Below are positions 7,799 through 14,995 of a stretch of 25,781 nucleotides of DNA, piece by piece (positions within the stretch are counted from its first letter, which is position 1; each line of letters begins with the position of its first letter). The notes beneath the pieces were generated by a model. It worked only from the letters and a program-made list of their open reading frames with translations, had not been told where the DNA came from and did not search any database. The position numbers and the translations under genes are program-made. The stretch lies in NCBI GenBank assembly GCA_903819815.1, contig CAIJFC010000104.1:1-25781 (forward strand). The letters run 5' to 3'. This DNA is from an uncultured Bacteroidota bacterium. GTDB lineage: Bacteria; Bacteroidota; Bacteroidia; Flavobacteriales; Flavobacteriaceae.

Positions 7799-8806
7799 TT
7801 GAAAACAAGAATTGCCATAAATGGGTTCGGTAGAATTGGTAGAAATTTATTTCGCCTGTTAATCGACCATGCGTCTATTGAGGTCGTTGCGATAAATGAT
7901 ATTGCCGACAACAAAACGATGGCGCATCTTGTGAAATACGACAGTATTCATGGGAAACTTCCTTGCGAATGCAGTTTTACAGAGGATTCAATTGTTATAA
8001 ATGAAAAAGGCTATTTATTTTTTCACGAAAAATCAATATCAAATTTAGATTGGAAATCCTTAAATATCGATTTTGTAATTGAATCTACTGGGAAATACCA
8101 CACTTTTGAAGACATAAACGCACACATATTGGCTGGAGCCAAAAAGGTAATTTTGTCATCACCATCAGAAGTTGATTCTATAAAAACAGTAGTTTTAGGT
8201 GTTAACGAATCCATTTTAAATGGGGATGAAACAATCATTTCCAATGCAAGTTGCACCACTAATAATGCCGCACCGATGATTAAAATCATTGATGAATTGT
8301 GCGGAATTGAGCAAGCTTATATTACTACTGTTCACTCCTACACCACCGACCAAAGTTTGCACGATCAACCGCACAAAGACCTTCGCAGAGCCCGTGGTGC
8401 CTCACAATCTATAGTTCCAACAACAACTGGAGCAGCAAAAGCGTTGACAAAAATCTTTCCAAAATTTGAAGGAAAAATTGGAGGTTGCGGTATTCGGGTT
8501 CCCGTGCCAGATGGTTCATTGACCGACATCACCTTTAATGTAAAAAGACAAGTTTCTATCGATGAAATTAATGCTGCTTTTAAAACAGCCTCCCAAACTA
8601 ATTTTAAAGGAATTTTAGAATATACCGAAGATCCTATCGTTTCTGTAGATATTATTGGTAATACCAATTCTTGTGTCTTTGACGCACAATTGACTTCTGT
8701 AATTGATAAAATGGTAAAAGTTGTGGGTTGGTATGATAATGAAATAGGGTATTCTTCAAGAATTATCGACCTAATTTTGCTAATAAATTCGAAGAAAGTC
8801 GCTTAA
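7799..8806 (+). CDS. gap: Type I glyceraldehyde-3-phosphate dehydrogenase (TTG start)
   Basis: The enzyme converts glyceraldehyde 3-phosphate to 1,3-bisphosphoglycerate in glycolysis or the reverse. The 335-residue protein has full length. It shows the Rossmann start RIAINGFGRIGRN, the nucleotide-binding AINDIAD near 31-37 with Asp34 (usually an NAD preference), the catalytic SNASCTTNNAAP with Cys152, the base His179 in TVHSYTTDQ, and late WYDNEIGYSSR. The start is TTG. The Rossmann strand begins two codons later and the next in-frame ATG is inside the domain (residue 41), so TTG is well supported. It may be co-transcribed with lipA 75 bases upstream, because I find no clear promoter between them. 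Its stop lies nine bases from that of the convergent nucleoside phosphorylase gene. Confidence 0.95.
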   Translation: MKTRIAINGFGRIGRNLFRLLIDHASIEVVAINDIADNKTMAHLVKYDSIHGKLPCECSFTEDSIVINEKGYLFFHEKSISNLDWKSLNIDFVIESTGKYHTFEDINAHILAGAKKVILSSPSEVDSIKTVVLGVNESILNGDETIISNASCTTNNAAPMIKIIDELCGIEQAYITTVHSYTTDQSLHDQPHKDLRRARGASQSIVPTTTGAAKALTKIFPKFEGKIGGCGIRVPVPDGSLTDITFNVKRQVSIDEINAAFKTASQTNFKGILEYTEDPIVSVDIIGNTNSCVFDAQLTSVIDKMVKVVGWYDNEIGYSSRIIDLILLINSKKVA

Positions 8807-8815
8807 TGCAAATAG

Positions 8816-9631
8816 TTAATAGTTGATTATTAGCTCTTTAATCAATTCACATAAATAGGGTTCGGCTTGTTCAGCTGCTTTCAATACTTCTGCATGATTT
8901 ACTTCTTCAATATTGTCTTCGTCACCCATATCGGTAATTACTGAAATACCAAAACATTCCATATTCATGTGTTTTGCAACAATAACTTCAGGAACTGTTG
9001 ACATTCCCACGCAATCGGCACCGAGAATTTTCACCATTCTATATTCCGATAACGTTTCAAATGTAGGTCCTTGCAATCCCATGTAAACACCATCTTGAAC
9101 TTCAATATTTAATTTTTGAGCCATTTCCTTAACTTTCAATATCATATTTTTAGAATAAGGCTCACTCATATTCACGAATCTTGGTCCAAAACGTTCGTCG
9201 TTTTTTCCACGTAATGGGTGTTCCGGCATCATATTAATATGGTCTTTAATAATAACTATTGAACCCACTTTATAATTTGGATTTACACCGCCAGAAGCAT
9301 TGGATACAACCAATTTTTCAATACCTAAAAATTTCATCACCCTAACAGGAAAAGTAACTTCTTGCATTGAATATCCTTCGTAGAAATGGAATCGGCCTTG
9401 CATTGCCATTACTTTTTTGTTGCCAATGGTACCAAAAACCAATGCGCTTTTATGGCCTTGAACTGTGGAAACGGGAAAATTTGGGATTTCAGAATACGGT
9501 AAAGTAAATTCTATGTGAATATCATCGGTAATACTTCCTAAGCCTGATCCTAAAATTATACCATATTCAGGCTCAAAATGGTTTGTTTTCGATTTTATAT
9601 AATCAACCGATTCTTGTACTAGATTCCACAT
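8816..9631 (-). CDS. Purine-nucleoside phosphorylase (trimeric PNP/MTAP family)
   Basis: PNP splits purine nucleosides with phosphate into base and ribose 1-phosphate in the salvage pathway. At 271 residues the protein fits the trimeric family. Phosphate-binding GSGLGS is at 28-33, followed by QGR-FHFYEGYS (79-88) and NASGGVN (111-117). The base-binding segment has GPTFET with the conserved Glu and VGMSTVPE. At the position of human Asn243 the motif reads ITDMG, giving Asp234. In human PNP an Asn-to-Asp change there shifts preference toward 6-aminopurines, so adenosine cleavage is possible (inference). It starts inside the end of lpxK (29-base overlap) and is expected to be co-transcribed with it. 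Confidence 0.93.
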   Translation of the reverse strand: MWNLVQESVDYIKSKTNHFEPEYGIILGSGLGSITDDIHIEFTLPYSEIPNFPVSTVQGHKSALVFGTIGNKKVMAMQGRFHFYEGYSMQEVTFPVRVMKFLGIEKLVVSNASGGVNPNYKVGSIVIIKDHINMMPEHPLRGKNDERFGPRFVNMSEPYSKNMILKVKEMAQKLNIEVQDGVYMGLQGPTFETLSEYRMVKILGADCVGMSTVPEVIVAKHMNMECFGISVITDMGDEDNIEEVNHAEVLKAAEQAEPYLCELIKELIINY

Positions 9632-10628
9632 AGTTAGTTATGATTTTATCGAAATTATCTCCTTCAAAAAGAAATTTAGTTTTTATTGGAAAATAATAAA
9701 GTTGCTCCTTTGGCAAACTTCCTTTCAATCTCACAAAATCTTTTTCAGTAGTAATGATGATACTATTTTGAGCTTTATTTTTAATCTCTAGAAGATCTTT
9801 TTCCGTGAATTGATGGTGATCTGGAAAAGTCAAGCACGCTTCTTTATTACTTTGTAAATGTGCGAAAAAAGTTTGAGGTTTTGCTATTCCTGCCAAAAGT
9901 AATTTATCAACATTTAGGATCTCAGAAACAGGTTTTTTTTCATTTTCAGAATACACATATTCATCAAATTCAATAGTGGAAAAAAACAAAGTTTGTTTCG
10001 GCGATATTGCTAGTTTGTTTTTTATAACTTCTTGTTCCTCTTTCGATAAATCAGACGGACATTTGGTAACTATTATAACATTAGCTCTTTTTGCTCCACT
10101 CCTATTTTCCCTTAAATTTCCCGTAGGTAATTGAAAATCATCAGAATACAATTCATTATAAGAAGTCAATAAAATATAAAAACCTGCTTTTACTCTTCGA
10201 TGTTGGTAGGCATCGTCCAATAAAATCACATCCGGTTTACTAGAATTAGAAAGTAATTGCTCAATTCCGTTCTTACGATTGGCATCAACTGCAACTTGAA
10301 TATTTAGAAACTTTGTGAAATACTGAAACGGTTCATCTCCAATTATTTCAGCATTCACATTGGCATCAGCCAAAATAAAACCGGTAGATTTTCTTTTATA
10401 ACCTCTACTTAAAGTGGCAACCTTATATTTATTTGACAAAAATCGAATTAAATATTCAATTTGAGGGGTTTTTCCTGTTCCACCAACACTTAAATTTCCA
10501 ACTACAATTACTGGCAAATGGAAAGAATAGGATTTGAAAACCCCAGTATCATATAGAAAATTTCGTAATGAAGTAATTACACTATATATAATGGCAAATG
10601 GAAATAGTATTTTTCGAAGTAAGTTCAT
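9603..10628 (-). CDS. lpxK: Tetraacyldisaccharide 4'-kinase (lipid A synthesis)
   Basis: LpxK phosphorylates the 4' position of the lipid A precursor at the inner face of the cytoplasmic membrane. The 341-residue protein has family length. It begins with a hydrophobic, membrane-associating stretch (about 8-25). The Walker A motif is GNLSVGGTGKT (44-54), and the diagnostic DDAYQHRR lies near 138-145. Its gene starts only two bases after the stop codon of the YoeB-type toxin gene and ends 29 bases inside the nucleoside phosphorylase gene. All of these genes probably lie on one minus-strand transcript. I see no separate promoter directly upstream of lpxK, but one inside the toxin gene cannot be excluded. 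Confidence 0.95.
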   Translation of the reverse strand: MNLLRKILFPFAIIYSVITSLRNFLYDTGVFKSYSFHLPVIVVGNLSVGGTGKTPQIEYLIRFLSNKYKVATLSRGYKRKSTGFILADANVNAEIIGDEPFQYFTKFLNIQVAVDANRKNGIEQLLSNSSKPDVILLDDAYQHRRVKAGFYILLTSYNELYSDDFQLPTGNLRENRSGAKRANVIIVTKCPSDLSKEEQEVIKNKLAISPKQTLFFSTIEFDEYVYSENEKKPVSEILNVDKLLLAGIAKPQTFFAHLQSNKEACLTFPDHHQFTEKDLLEIKNKAQNSIIITTEKDFVRLKGSLPKEQLYYFPIKTKFLFEGDNFDKIITNYVESSTRIG

Positions 10629-10630
10629 AA

Positions 10631-10912
10631 TTATTTATCGGAATAATGTCCCATTGCAGAAATGACGAAAACAATAACAATATTTTGGTCAACTTTATAA
10701 ATAATCCTGTCTTTAGAATTTATTTCTCTTGACCAAAATCCAGTAAGTTCGTGTTTTAATGCTTCCGGTTTACCAACTCCTTGAAAGGGGGTTTCTTGAA
10801 GTTCTTCTAAAATTATGTTGATTTTTTTAATAGCAGCTTGATTTCCAGATTTGATATGTTTTTTAAGATGAAGTTCTGCTAATTTTTCTATTTTAAGCCT
10901 AAACTTCCCCAT
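10631..10912 (-). CDS. yoeB: Txe/YoeB-family toxin (mRNA endoribonuclease)
   Basis: YoeB toxins fold like microbial RNases and cut mRNA in the ribosomal A site unless bound by their antitoxin. The 93-residue protein matches the family along its length. GVGKPEALKHELTGFWSREI (45-64) includes Glu50, and the later part has Arg69 in RIIYKV and His89-Tyr90 at the end (ISAMGHYSDK). By position these correspond to E. coli YoeB Glu46, Arg65, His83 and Tyr84, so the toxin looks catalytically intact. The start overlaps the antitoxin gene by 25 bases, which fits translational coupling. The stop is two bases before the lpxK start. Confidence 0.93.
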   Translation of the reverse strand: MGKFRLKIEKLAELHLKKHIKSGNQAAIKKINIILEELQETPFQGVGKPEALKHELTGFWSREINSKDRIIYKVDQNIVIVFVISAMGHYSDK

Positions 10913-11133
10913 ATATCTTTTGGATTAATCTCTATATAATCCCCTCTTTTTTCCGCTTTTAGAATCATTTTTACAAAATCAGGATTATAAGGGCTTTCCT
11001 CGGCTTTATTTTTTTTGGAATTAGTTTCAATAATCTCAATTCCTTTTGAGTCATTAACCAAAACCTTTGTCATTTCTAAAAATGCTTTCCCTGCCTTGGT
11101 GCGCTCGTTAATTTTTAAGGTTAATGTAGTCAT
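10888..11133 (-). CDS. Antitoxin partner of the YoeB-type toxin
   Basis: From the ATG at 11133 the protein has 81 residues, beginning MTTLTLKINERTKAGKAFLE. The N-terminal half looks like a short strand-helix dimerisation region. The charged C-terminal half (SPYNPDFVKMILKAEKRGDY, then IEINPKDIWGSLGLK) resembles the toxin-wrapping tails of Bacteroidota antitoxins. It is not obviously YefM/Phd-like. It resembles small DUF2683-type antitoxins paired with Txe/YoeB toxins in this phylum, though I cannot confirm the family. An in-frame TTG at 11163 would add ten residues but overlaps the -7 promoter box, so the ATG is preferred. Position before the toxin and the overlap with it support the pairing. 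Confidence 0.8.
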   Translation of the reverse strand: MTTLTLKINERTKAGKAFLEMTKVLVNDSKGIEIIETNSKKNKAEESPYNPDFVKMILKAEKRGDYIEINPKDIWGSLGLK

Positions 11134-11152
11134 AACAATGAAATTTGAATTA

Positions 11153-11160
11153 CAAATATA
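11153..11160 (-). promoter_or_regulatory. -7 promoter box (TATATTTG) for the toxin-antitoxin operon
   Basis: The minus strand reads TATATTTG, a perfect TAnnTTTG box, 19 bases before the antitoxin ATG at 11133. It probably also serves lpxK and the nucleoside phosphorylase gene downstream. No TTTG at the 19-base spacing is seen. Confidence 0.6.
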
Positions 11161-11310
11161 CAAAATTTGAACAATTTAAATTTAATTGAAACCAAGTACT
11201 TAACAAACCGTATTTTTAGAAGTCATTTCGTTTTCAAAAAGATACTATTTTATCATTATAAAAAAAGTTGAGTTGTTTTTTCGTTAATTTGTAAAATCAA
11301 AAATACAAGT

Positions 11311-12408
11311 ATGTATAAAATTAAAGACCTCATTCCCTTACTTGAAGAAATGGCTCCTTTGGCTTATGCCGAAGATTTTGACAATGTGGGATTATTAGTT
11401 GGAAATCTAGAAACGGAAACCACTGGAATATTAGTTTGTCACGATGCATTAGAAAGTGTTATTGACGAGGCAATTGCTAAAAACTGTAACCTAATTGTTT
11501 GTTTTCATCCTATTTTATTTTCTGGTTTGAAAAAAATAACTGGAAAAAATTATGTTGAACGTTCCATTATTAAAGCAATCATGAATGATATTGCGATCTA
11601 TGCTGTTCATACCGCTTTAGACAATCATCCGGAAGGGGTTAATAAAATATTTGGAAATGCTTTAGGTTTAATCAATACTAAAATCTTAATTCCTAAAGAA
11701 AACCACATTAGAAAATTAGTCACTTTTACTGTTCCTGAAAATGTTGAAAAGGTAAGAAATGCTCTTTTTGATGCTGGCGCTGGAACTATCGGAAACTACC
11801 AAAATTGTAGTTTTACTTCAAAAGGAATGGGAACCTATTTGGGAGATGAAAGTTGTAATCCTGTAATTGGCAACCGATTTGAATTAGTTGAAGCCGATGA
11901 AATTAAAATTGAAGTCACCTTTGAAAAGCAATTAGAAAGCAAAATTTTAAAAGCTCTTTTTGAAAGTCATATCTACGAAGAAGTGGCTTATGAAATAACC
12001 GCTTTACAAAACAAACATCAAAATATTGGAATGGGATTAATTGGAGAATTAGAAAATCCCATGAGTGAAAAGGAATTTTTGTTATTTGTAAAGGAGAAAA
12101 TGCAGTGTGAAGCCATTAGACATTCTGATTTTATTGGTAAACCGATAAAAAAAGTAGCCCTTCTTGGAGGTGCTGGAAGTTTTGCTATTACAAATGCTAT
12201 TTCGGCTGGTGCCAATGTGTTTTTAACTGCCGATTTGAAGTACCACCAGTTTTATGAAGCCGAAAAACAACTTATTTTAGCTGATATTGGTCATTTTGAG
12301 AGCGAAAGGTATACAAAAAATTATATTGTTGATTTTCTTAGAAAAAAAATCCTTAATTTTGCAATCATTTTATCAGAAGAAAATACAAATCCAGTTAAGT
12401 ACTTATAA
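11311..12408 (+). CDS. Nif3-like dinuclear metal-centre protein
   Basis: This belongs to the Nif3/YbgI/YqfO family of toroidal hexamers with a two-metal site. It is often labelled GTP cyclohydrolase I type 2, but its physiological role is unsettled. The 365-residue length indicates the YqfO form with a PII/CutA-like domain inserted between the halves (about residues 130-240). Family motifs include YAEDFDNVGLLVG (19-31), NLIVCFHPILF (60-70), HTALDNHPEGVN (100-111), and C-terminal GGAGSF and ADIGHFESE segments. The usual HHP metal motif reads FHP here (Phe65-His66). The gene lies six bases upstream of the zinc-ribbon-like gene and is surely co-transcribed with it, as is common in many bacteria. 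Confidence 0.92.
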   Translation: MYKIKDLIPLLEEMAPLAYAEDFDNVGLLVGNLETETTGILVCHDALESVIDEAIAKNCNLIVCFHPILFSGLKKITGKNYVERSIIKAIMNDIAIYAVHTALDNHPEGVNKIFGNALGLINTKILIPKENHIRKLVTFTVPENVEKVRNALFDAGAGTIGNYQNCSFTSKGMGTYLGDESCNPVIGNRFELVEADEIKIEVTFEKQLESKILKALFESHIYEEVAYEITALQNKHQNIGMGLIGELENPMSEKEFLLFVKEKMQCEAIRHSDFIGKPIKKVALLGGAGSFAITNAISAGANVFLTADLKYHQFYEAEKQLILADIGHFESERYTKNYIVDFLRKKILNFAIILSEENTNPVKYL

Positions 12409-12414
12409 ATTATT

Positions 12415-13194
12415 ATGGCGAATACAAAAGAACTAAGTGTAGAAGACAAATTAAGAGCATTATATGATTTGCAATTAATTGACACAAGAATTGACGAAAT
12501 CAGAAATGTAAGAGGAGAACTTCCTTTAGAAGTGGAAGATTTAGAAGATGAAGTTGCTGGTTTAAGCACTCGTTTAGAAAAACTTAAAAATGATTTGACT
12601 GTTATTGAAGATCAAATTAAAGCTAAAAAAATAGCTATTGACGAACATAACGAGTCAATGAAAAGATATGTTAAACAACAGGAAACAGTTCGTAACAATA
12701 GAGAATTCAACTCTTTAACTAAAGAAGTAGAATTCCAAGAGCTTGAAATTCAATTGGCTGAAAAGCAAATAAAAGAAATGAAAGCTACTATTGAACACAA
12801 AAAAGAAGTGGTCAATCAATCTAAAGAAAAATTAGATACTAAAACCAATCACTTGAAACACAAAAAGACAGAATTGGAAGCAATTATGTCTGAAACTGAA
12901 AAAGAAGAAACTTTCTTATCTGAAAAATCTGCGGAATACCAAGGACAAATCGAAGAAAGATTGTTAGCTGCTTACACGAGAATTAGAACTAGTGTTCGCA
13001 ATGGTTTAGCAGTAGTTTCTATTGAAAGAGGCGCATCTGCAGGGTCTTTCTTTACTATACCTCCACAAACACAAGTGGAAATCGCTTCAAGAAAAAAAAT
13101 CATTACTGATGAACATTCAGGAAGGATTTTAGTTGATAGCACACTTGCTGAAGAAGAAAGAGAAAAAATGGAAAAATTATTTTCTAAATTTTAA
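12415..13194 (+). CDS. Coiled-coil protein of the C4-type zinc-ribbon family, cysteines lost
   Basis: The 259-residue protein is a long alpha-helical hairpin or coiled coil (about residues 10-185, rich in Glu/Lys/Gln/Leu) followed by a small C-terminal domain. It matches the family usually annotated 'zinc ribbon domain-containing protein' and found next to nif3-like genes. In the typical family pattern RGxCxGC...IPPQ...CxxCGRIL, four cysteines bind zinc. Here the segments read RGASAGSFFTIPPQ (205-218) and TDEHSGRILV (231-240), so the cysteine positions hold Ser208, Ser211, Asp232 and Ser235. The surrounding fold residues are kept, so the domain probably persists without zinc. Function is unknown. 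An efficient terminator follows. Confidence 0.88.
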   Translation: MANTKELSVEDKLRALYDLQLIDTRIDEIRNVRGELPLEVEDLEDEVAGLSTRLEKLKNDLTVIEDQIKAKKIAIDEHNESMKRYVKQQETVRNNREFNSLTKEVEFQELEIQLAEKQIKEMKATIEHKKEVVNQSKEKLDTKTNHLKHKKTELEAIMSETEKEETFLSEKSAEYQGQIEERLLAAYTRIRTSVRNGLAVVSIERGASAGSFFTIPPQTQVEIASRKKIITDEHSGRILVDSTLAEEEREKMEKLFSKF

Positions 13195-13201
13195 TTATAT
13201 G

Positions 13202-13228
13202 AAGCCACGTTCCTAACGTGGCTTTTTT
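13202..13228 (+). terminator. Intrinsic terminator after the zinc-ribbon-like gene
   Basis: AAGCCACGTT (13202-13211), loop CCT, AACGTGGCTT (13215-13224), with a T-run through 13228. The perfect 10-base stem is G+C-rich for this genome. The next start codon is at 13232. Confidence 0.92.
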
Positions 13229-13231
13229 ATT

Positions 13232-14074
13232 ATGAAGAAATTAAAATACCTACTTCTCGCAAAATCAATTGGATTTTATATCAATGTGCTAAGTTTTGTC
13301 GCTCCCAAAAAAGCAGTCCAAAAAGCATACGCTATTTTTAGTACCCCAAGAAAAGGTAAAATCCAAATAGATGCTATTCCAGAAGTTCTTAAAAGCGCAG
13401 AAGCCGTTGCCTTTGATTTTGAAGATAAAACAATTCAAACCTATATATGGAAAGGGAACGATATTGTGCTATTTTTAATTCATGGTTGGGAAAGCAATTC
13501 AGCCCGCTGGAAAAAAGCCCTTCCCTATATTTTAAAATCAGGATATACTGTTGTTGCTATTGATGCACCGGCCCATGGTTTATCAAGCGGGAAAGATTTC
13601 AACGCTCACAAATACACTGAATTCATTCACCACGTAGCGAAAATGTACAATCCTAATATATTAATTGGACATTCTATTGGCGGAAAAGCGTGTTTGCATT
13701 ATCAAACAATTCATAAAAATAAGAATGTAGAGAAAATTGTAGTTTTGGGAGCACCATCTGATTTCAAATCAATTTTTGAGAATTATGTCTCTCTTTTGGG
13801 TTTGAACACGAAAGTGAATAGCGGATTAATAAATTATTATAAAGCGAATTTCAACCTCAGCAACAAAGAAATTGAAGGATCTTTATTTTCAAATGAAAGC
13901 AATATAAAAGGACTTATAGCACACGATATTGATGACAAAGTAGTAGCATTTTCGGAAGCTAAAAAAAATTCAATCGCTTGGCAAGAAGCCGTATTTATTG
14001 AAACAAAAGGCTTGGGACACAGCATGAATGACGAAGAATTATTTGAAAAAATAAGTGCATTCATTACGGAATAA
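13232..14074 (+). CDS. Alpha/beta hydrolase
   Basis: The 280-residue protein has a short hydrophobic N-terminal stretch (about 5-24) that could be an uncleaved anchor, then an alpha/beta-hydrolase domain. The oxyanion HGW is at 84-86. The nucleophile elbow GHSIGG is at 146-151 (Ser148). Asp234 or Asp235 in AHDIDDKVV is the probable acid, and His263 in GLGHSMND the catalytic base. The triad is complete, so it should be an active esterase, lipase or thioesterase. The substrate cannot be inferred. The ATG lies three bases after the T-run of the preceding terminator, so expression relies on read-through or a promoter inside the upstream gene. A downstream gene has its own promoter. Confidence 0.88.
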   Translation: MKKLKYLLLAKSIGFYINVLSFVAPKKAVQKAYAIFSTPRKGKIQIDAIPEVLKSAEAVAFDFEDKTIQTYIWKGNDIVLFLIHGWESNSARWKKALPYILKSGYTVVAIDAPAHGLSSGKDFNAHKYTEFIHHVAKMYNPNILIGHSIGGKACLHYQTIHKNKNVEKIVVLGAPSDFKSIFENYVSLLGLNTKVNSGLINYYKANFNLSNKEIEGSLFSNESNIKGLIAHDIDDKVVAFSEAKKNSIAWQEAVFIETKGLGHSMNDEELFEKISAFITE

Positions 14075-14133
14075 TAAGAAAAAAAATCCATTTCTTTTTA
14101 ATTATCAAATTACCTACCAATCGATTTTCTAAT

Positions 14134-14141
14134 TAACTTTG
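14134..14141 (+). promoter_or_regulatory. -7 promoter box (TAACTTTG) for rluF, very close to the start codon
   Basis: TAACTTTG matches TAnnTTTG perfectly and ends only four bases before the rluF ATG at 14146. Transcription normally starts a few bases after this box, so the mRNA may be leaderless or nearly so. Confidence 0.6.
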
Positions 14142-14145
14142 TGGC

Positions 14146-14958
14146 ATGGAAGAAAATCTAAAACGACTAAATAAATTTATTGGTGAAACAGGATATTGCT
14201 CTCGCAGGGAAGCCGATAAACTAATTGATGAAGGTCGTGTAACTATAAATGGGGTTGTTCCAGAACTAGGCACGAAAGTTTCTCCAACAGACGAAGTTCG
14301 AATTGATGGAAAATTGATTCGTGAACAACGTGAAAAACCAGTTTATTTGGCTTTTAATAAACCCGCAGGAATTGAATGTACAACCAATTTAGACGTTCGT
14401 GATAATATAGTAGATTATATCAATTATCCAAAGCGTATTTTCCCTATCGGAAGATTAGATAAAGCCAGCGAAGGATTGATATTTATGACCAATGACGGCG
14501 ATATTGTCAATAAAATTCTTCGTGCTCGGAACAATCACGAAAAAGAATATACCGTAACGGTAAATAAACCTGTCACAGCCGATTTCATTAAAAAAATGGG
14601 AAATGGAGTTCCGATTTTGGACACTGTAACTAGAAAATGTAAAGTGGAACAAATTAGTCAATTTATTTTTAAAATTGTTTTGACTCAAGGTTTGAATCGC
14701 CAAATTCGCAGAATGTCGGAATATTTAGGTTATGAAGTTGTGGCTTTAAAACGTATTCGGATTATCAATATCTCTTTGGATGTACCTTTGGGAAGATACC
14801 GAGATTTAACCGATGCTGAGATTCTGGAATTAAACCAACTTATTGAACCTTCAAGTAAAACCGAAGAAGCGAGTTTGCCAAAAATAGAACCCTTAAAACG
14901 AAGAACAGAATTCATAAAAAGAGACGATCCGAGATATAAAAAACCCGGAGATTATTAA
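14146..14958 (+). CDS. rluF: 23S rRNA pseudouridine synthase, RluF type
   Basis: RluF makes pseudouridine in 23S rRNA (U2604 in E. coli, with some action on U2605) and can also modify tRNA-Tyr in E. coli. The 270-residue protein has an N-terminal S4 RNA-binding domain (about 5-65, KFIGETGYCSRREADKLI) and the RsuA-type catalytic domain with IGRLDKASEGL (101-111, catalytic Asp105). The segments TNDGDIVNKILRARNNHEKEY (with the RluF-characteristic NHEKEY), VPILDTV and TQGLNRQIRRM match RluF better than RluB or RsuA. A basic tail of about 40 residues follows the domain. It ends at a bidirectional terminator shared with folD. Confidence 0.9.
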   Translation: MEENLKRLNKFIGETGYCSRREADKLIDEGRVTINGVVPELGTKVSPTDEVRIDGKLIREQREKPVYLAFNKPAGIECTTNLDVRDNIVDYINYPKRIFPIGRLDKASEGLIFMTNDGDIVNKILRARNNHEKEYTVTVNKPVTADFIKKMGNGVPILDTVTRKCKVEQISQFIFKIVLTQGLNRQIRRMSEYLGYEVVALKRIRIINISLDVPLGRYRDLTDAEILELNQLIEPSSKTEEASLPKIEPLKRRTEFIKRDDPRYKKPGDY

Positions 14959-14961
14959 ATT

Positions 14962-14994
14962 AAAAAGCCTTAAATATAATTTAAGGCTTTTTTT
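14962..14994. terminator. Bidirectional terminator between rluF and folD
   Basis: A 14-base arm (14962-14975) pairs perfectly with 14979-14992 around a three-base loop. The T-run lies at 14988-14994 on the plus strand, and the matching A-run at 14962-14966 acts as a T-run on the minus strand. It can therefore stop transcription from both convergent genes. Confidence 0.92.
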
Positions 14995-14995
14995 A

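Noticed and set aside
8365..8667. A 100-codon minus-strand frame inside gap
   Set aside because: It overlaps highly conserved GAPDH sequence and shows no start context or family features.
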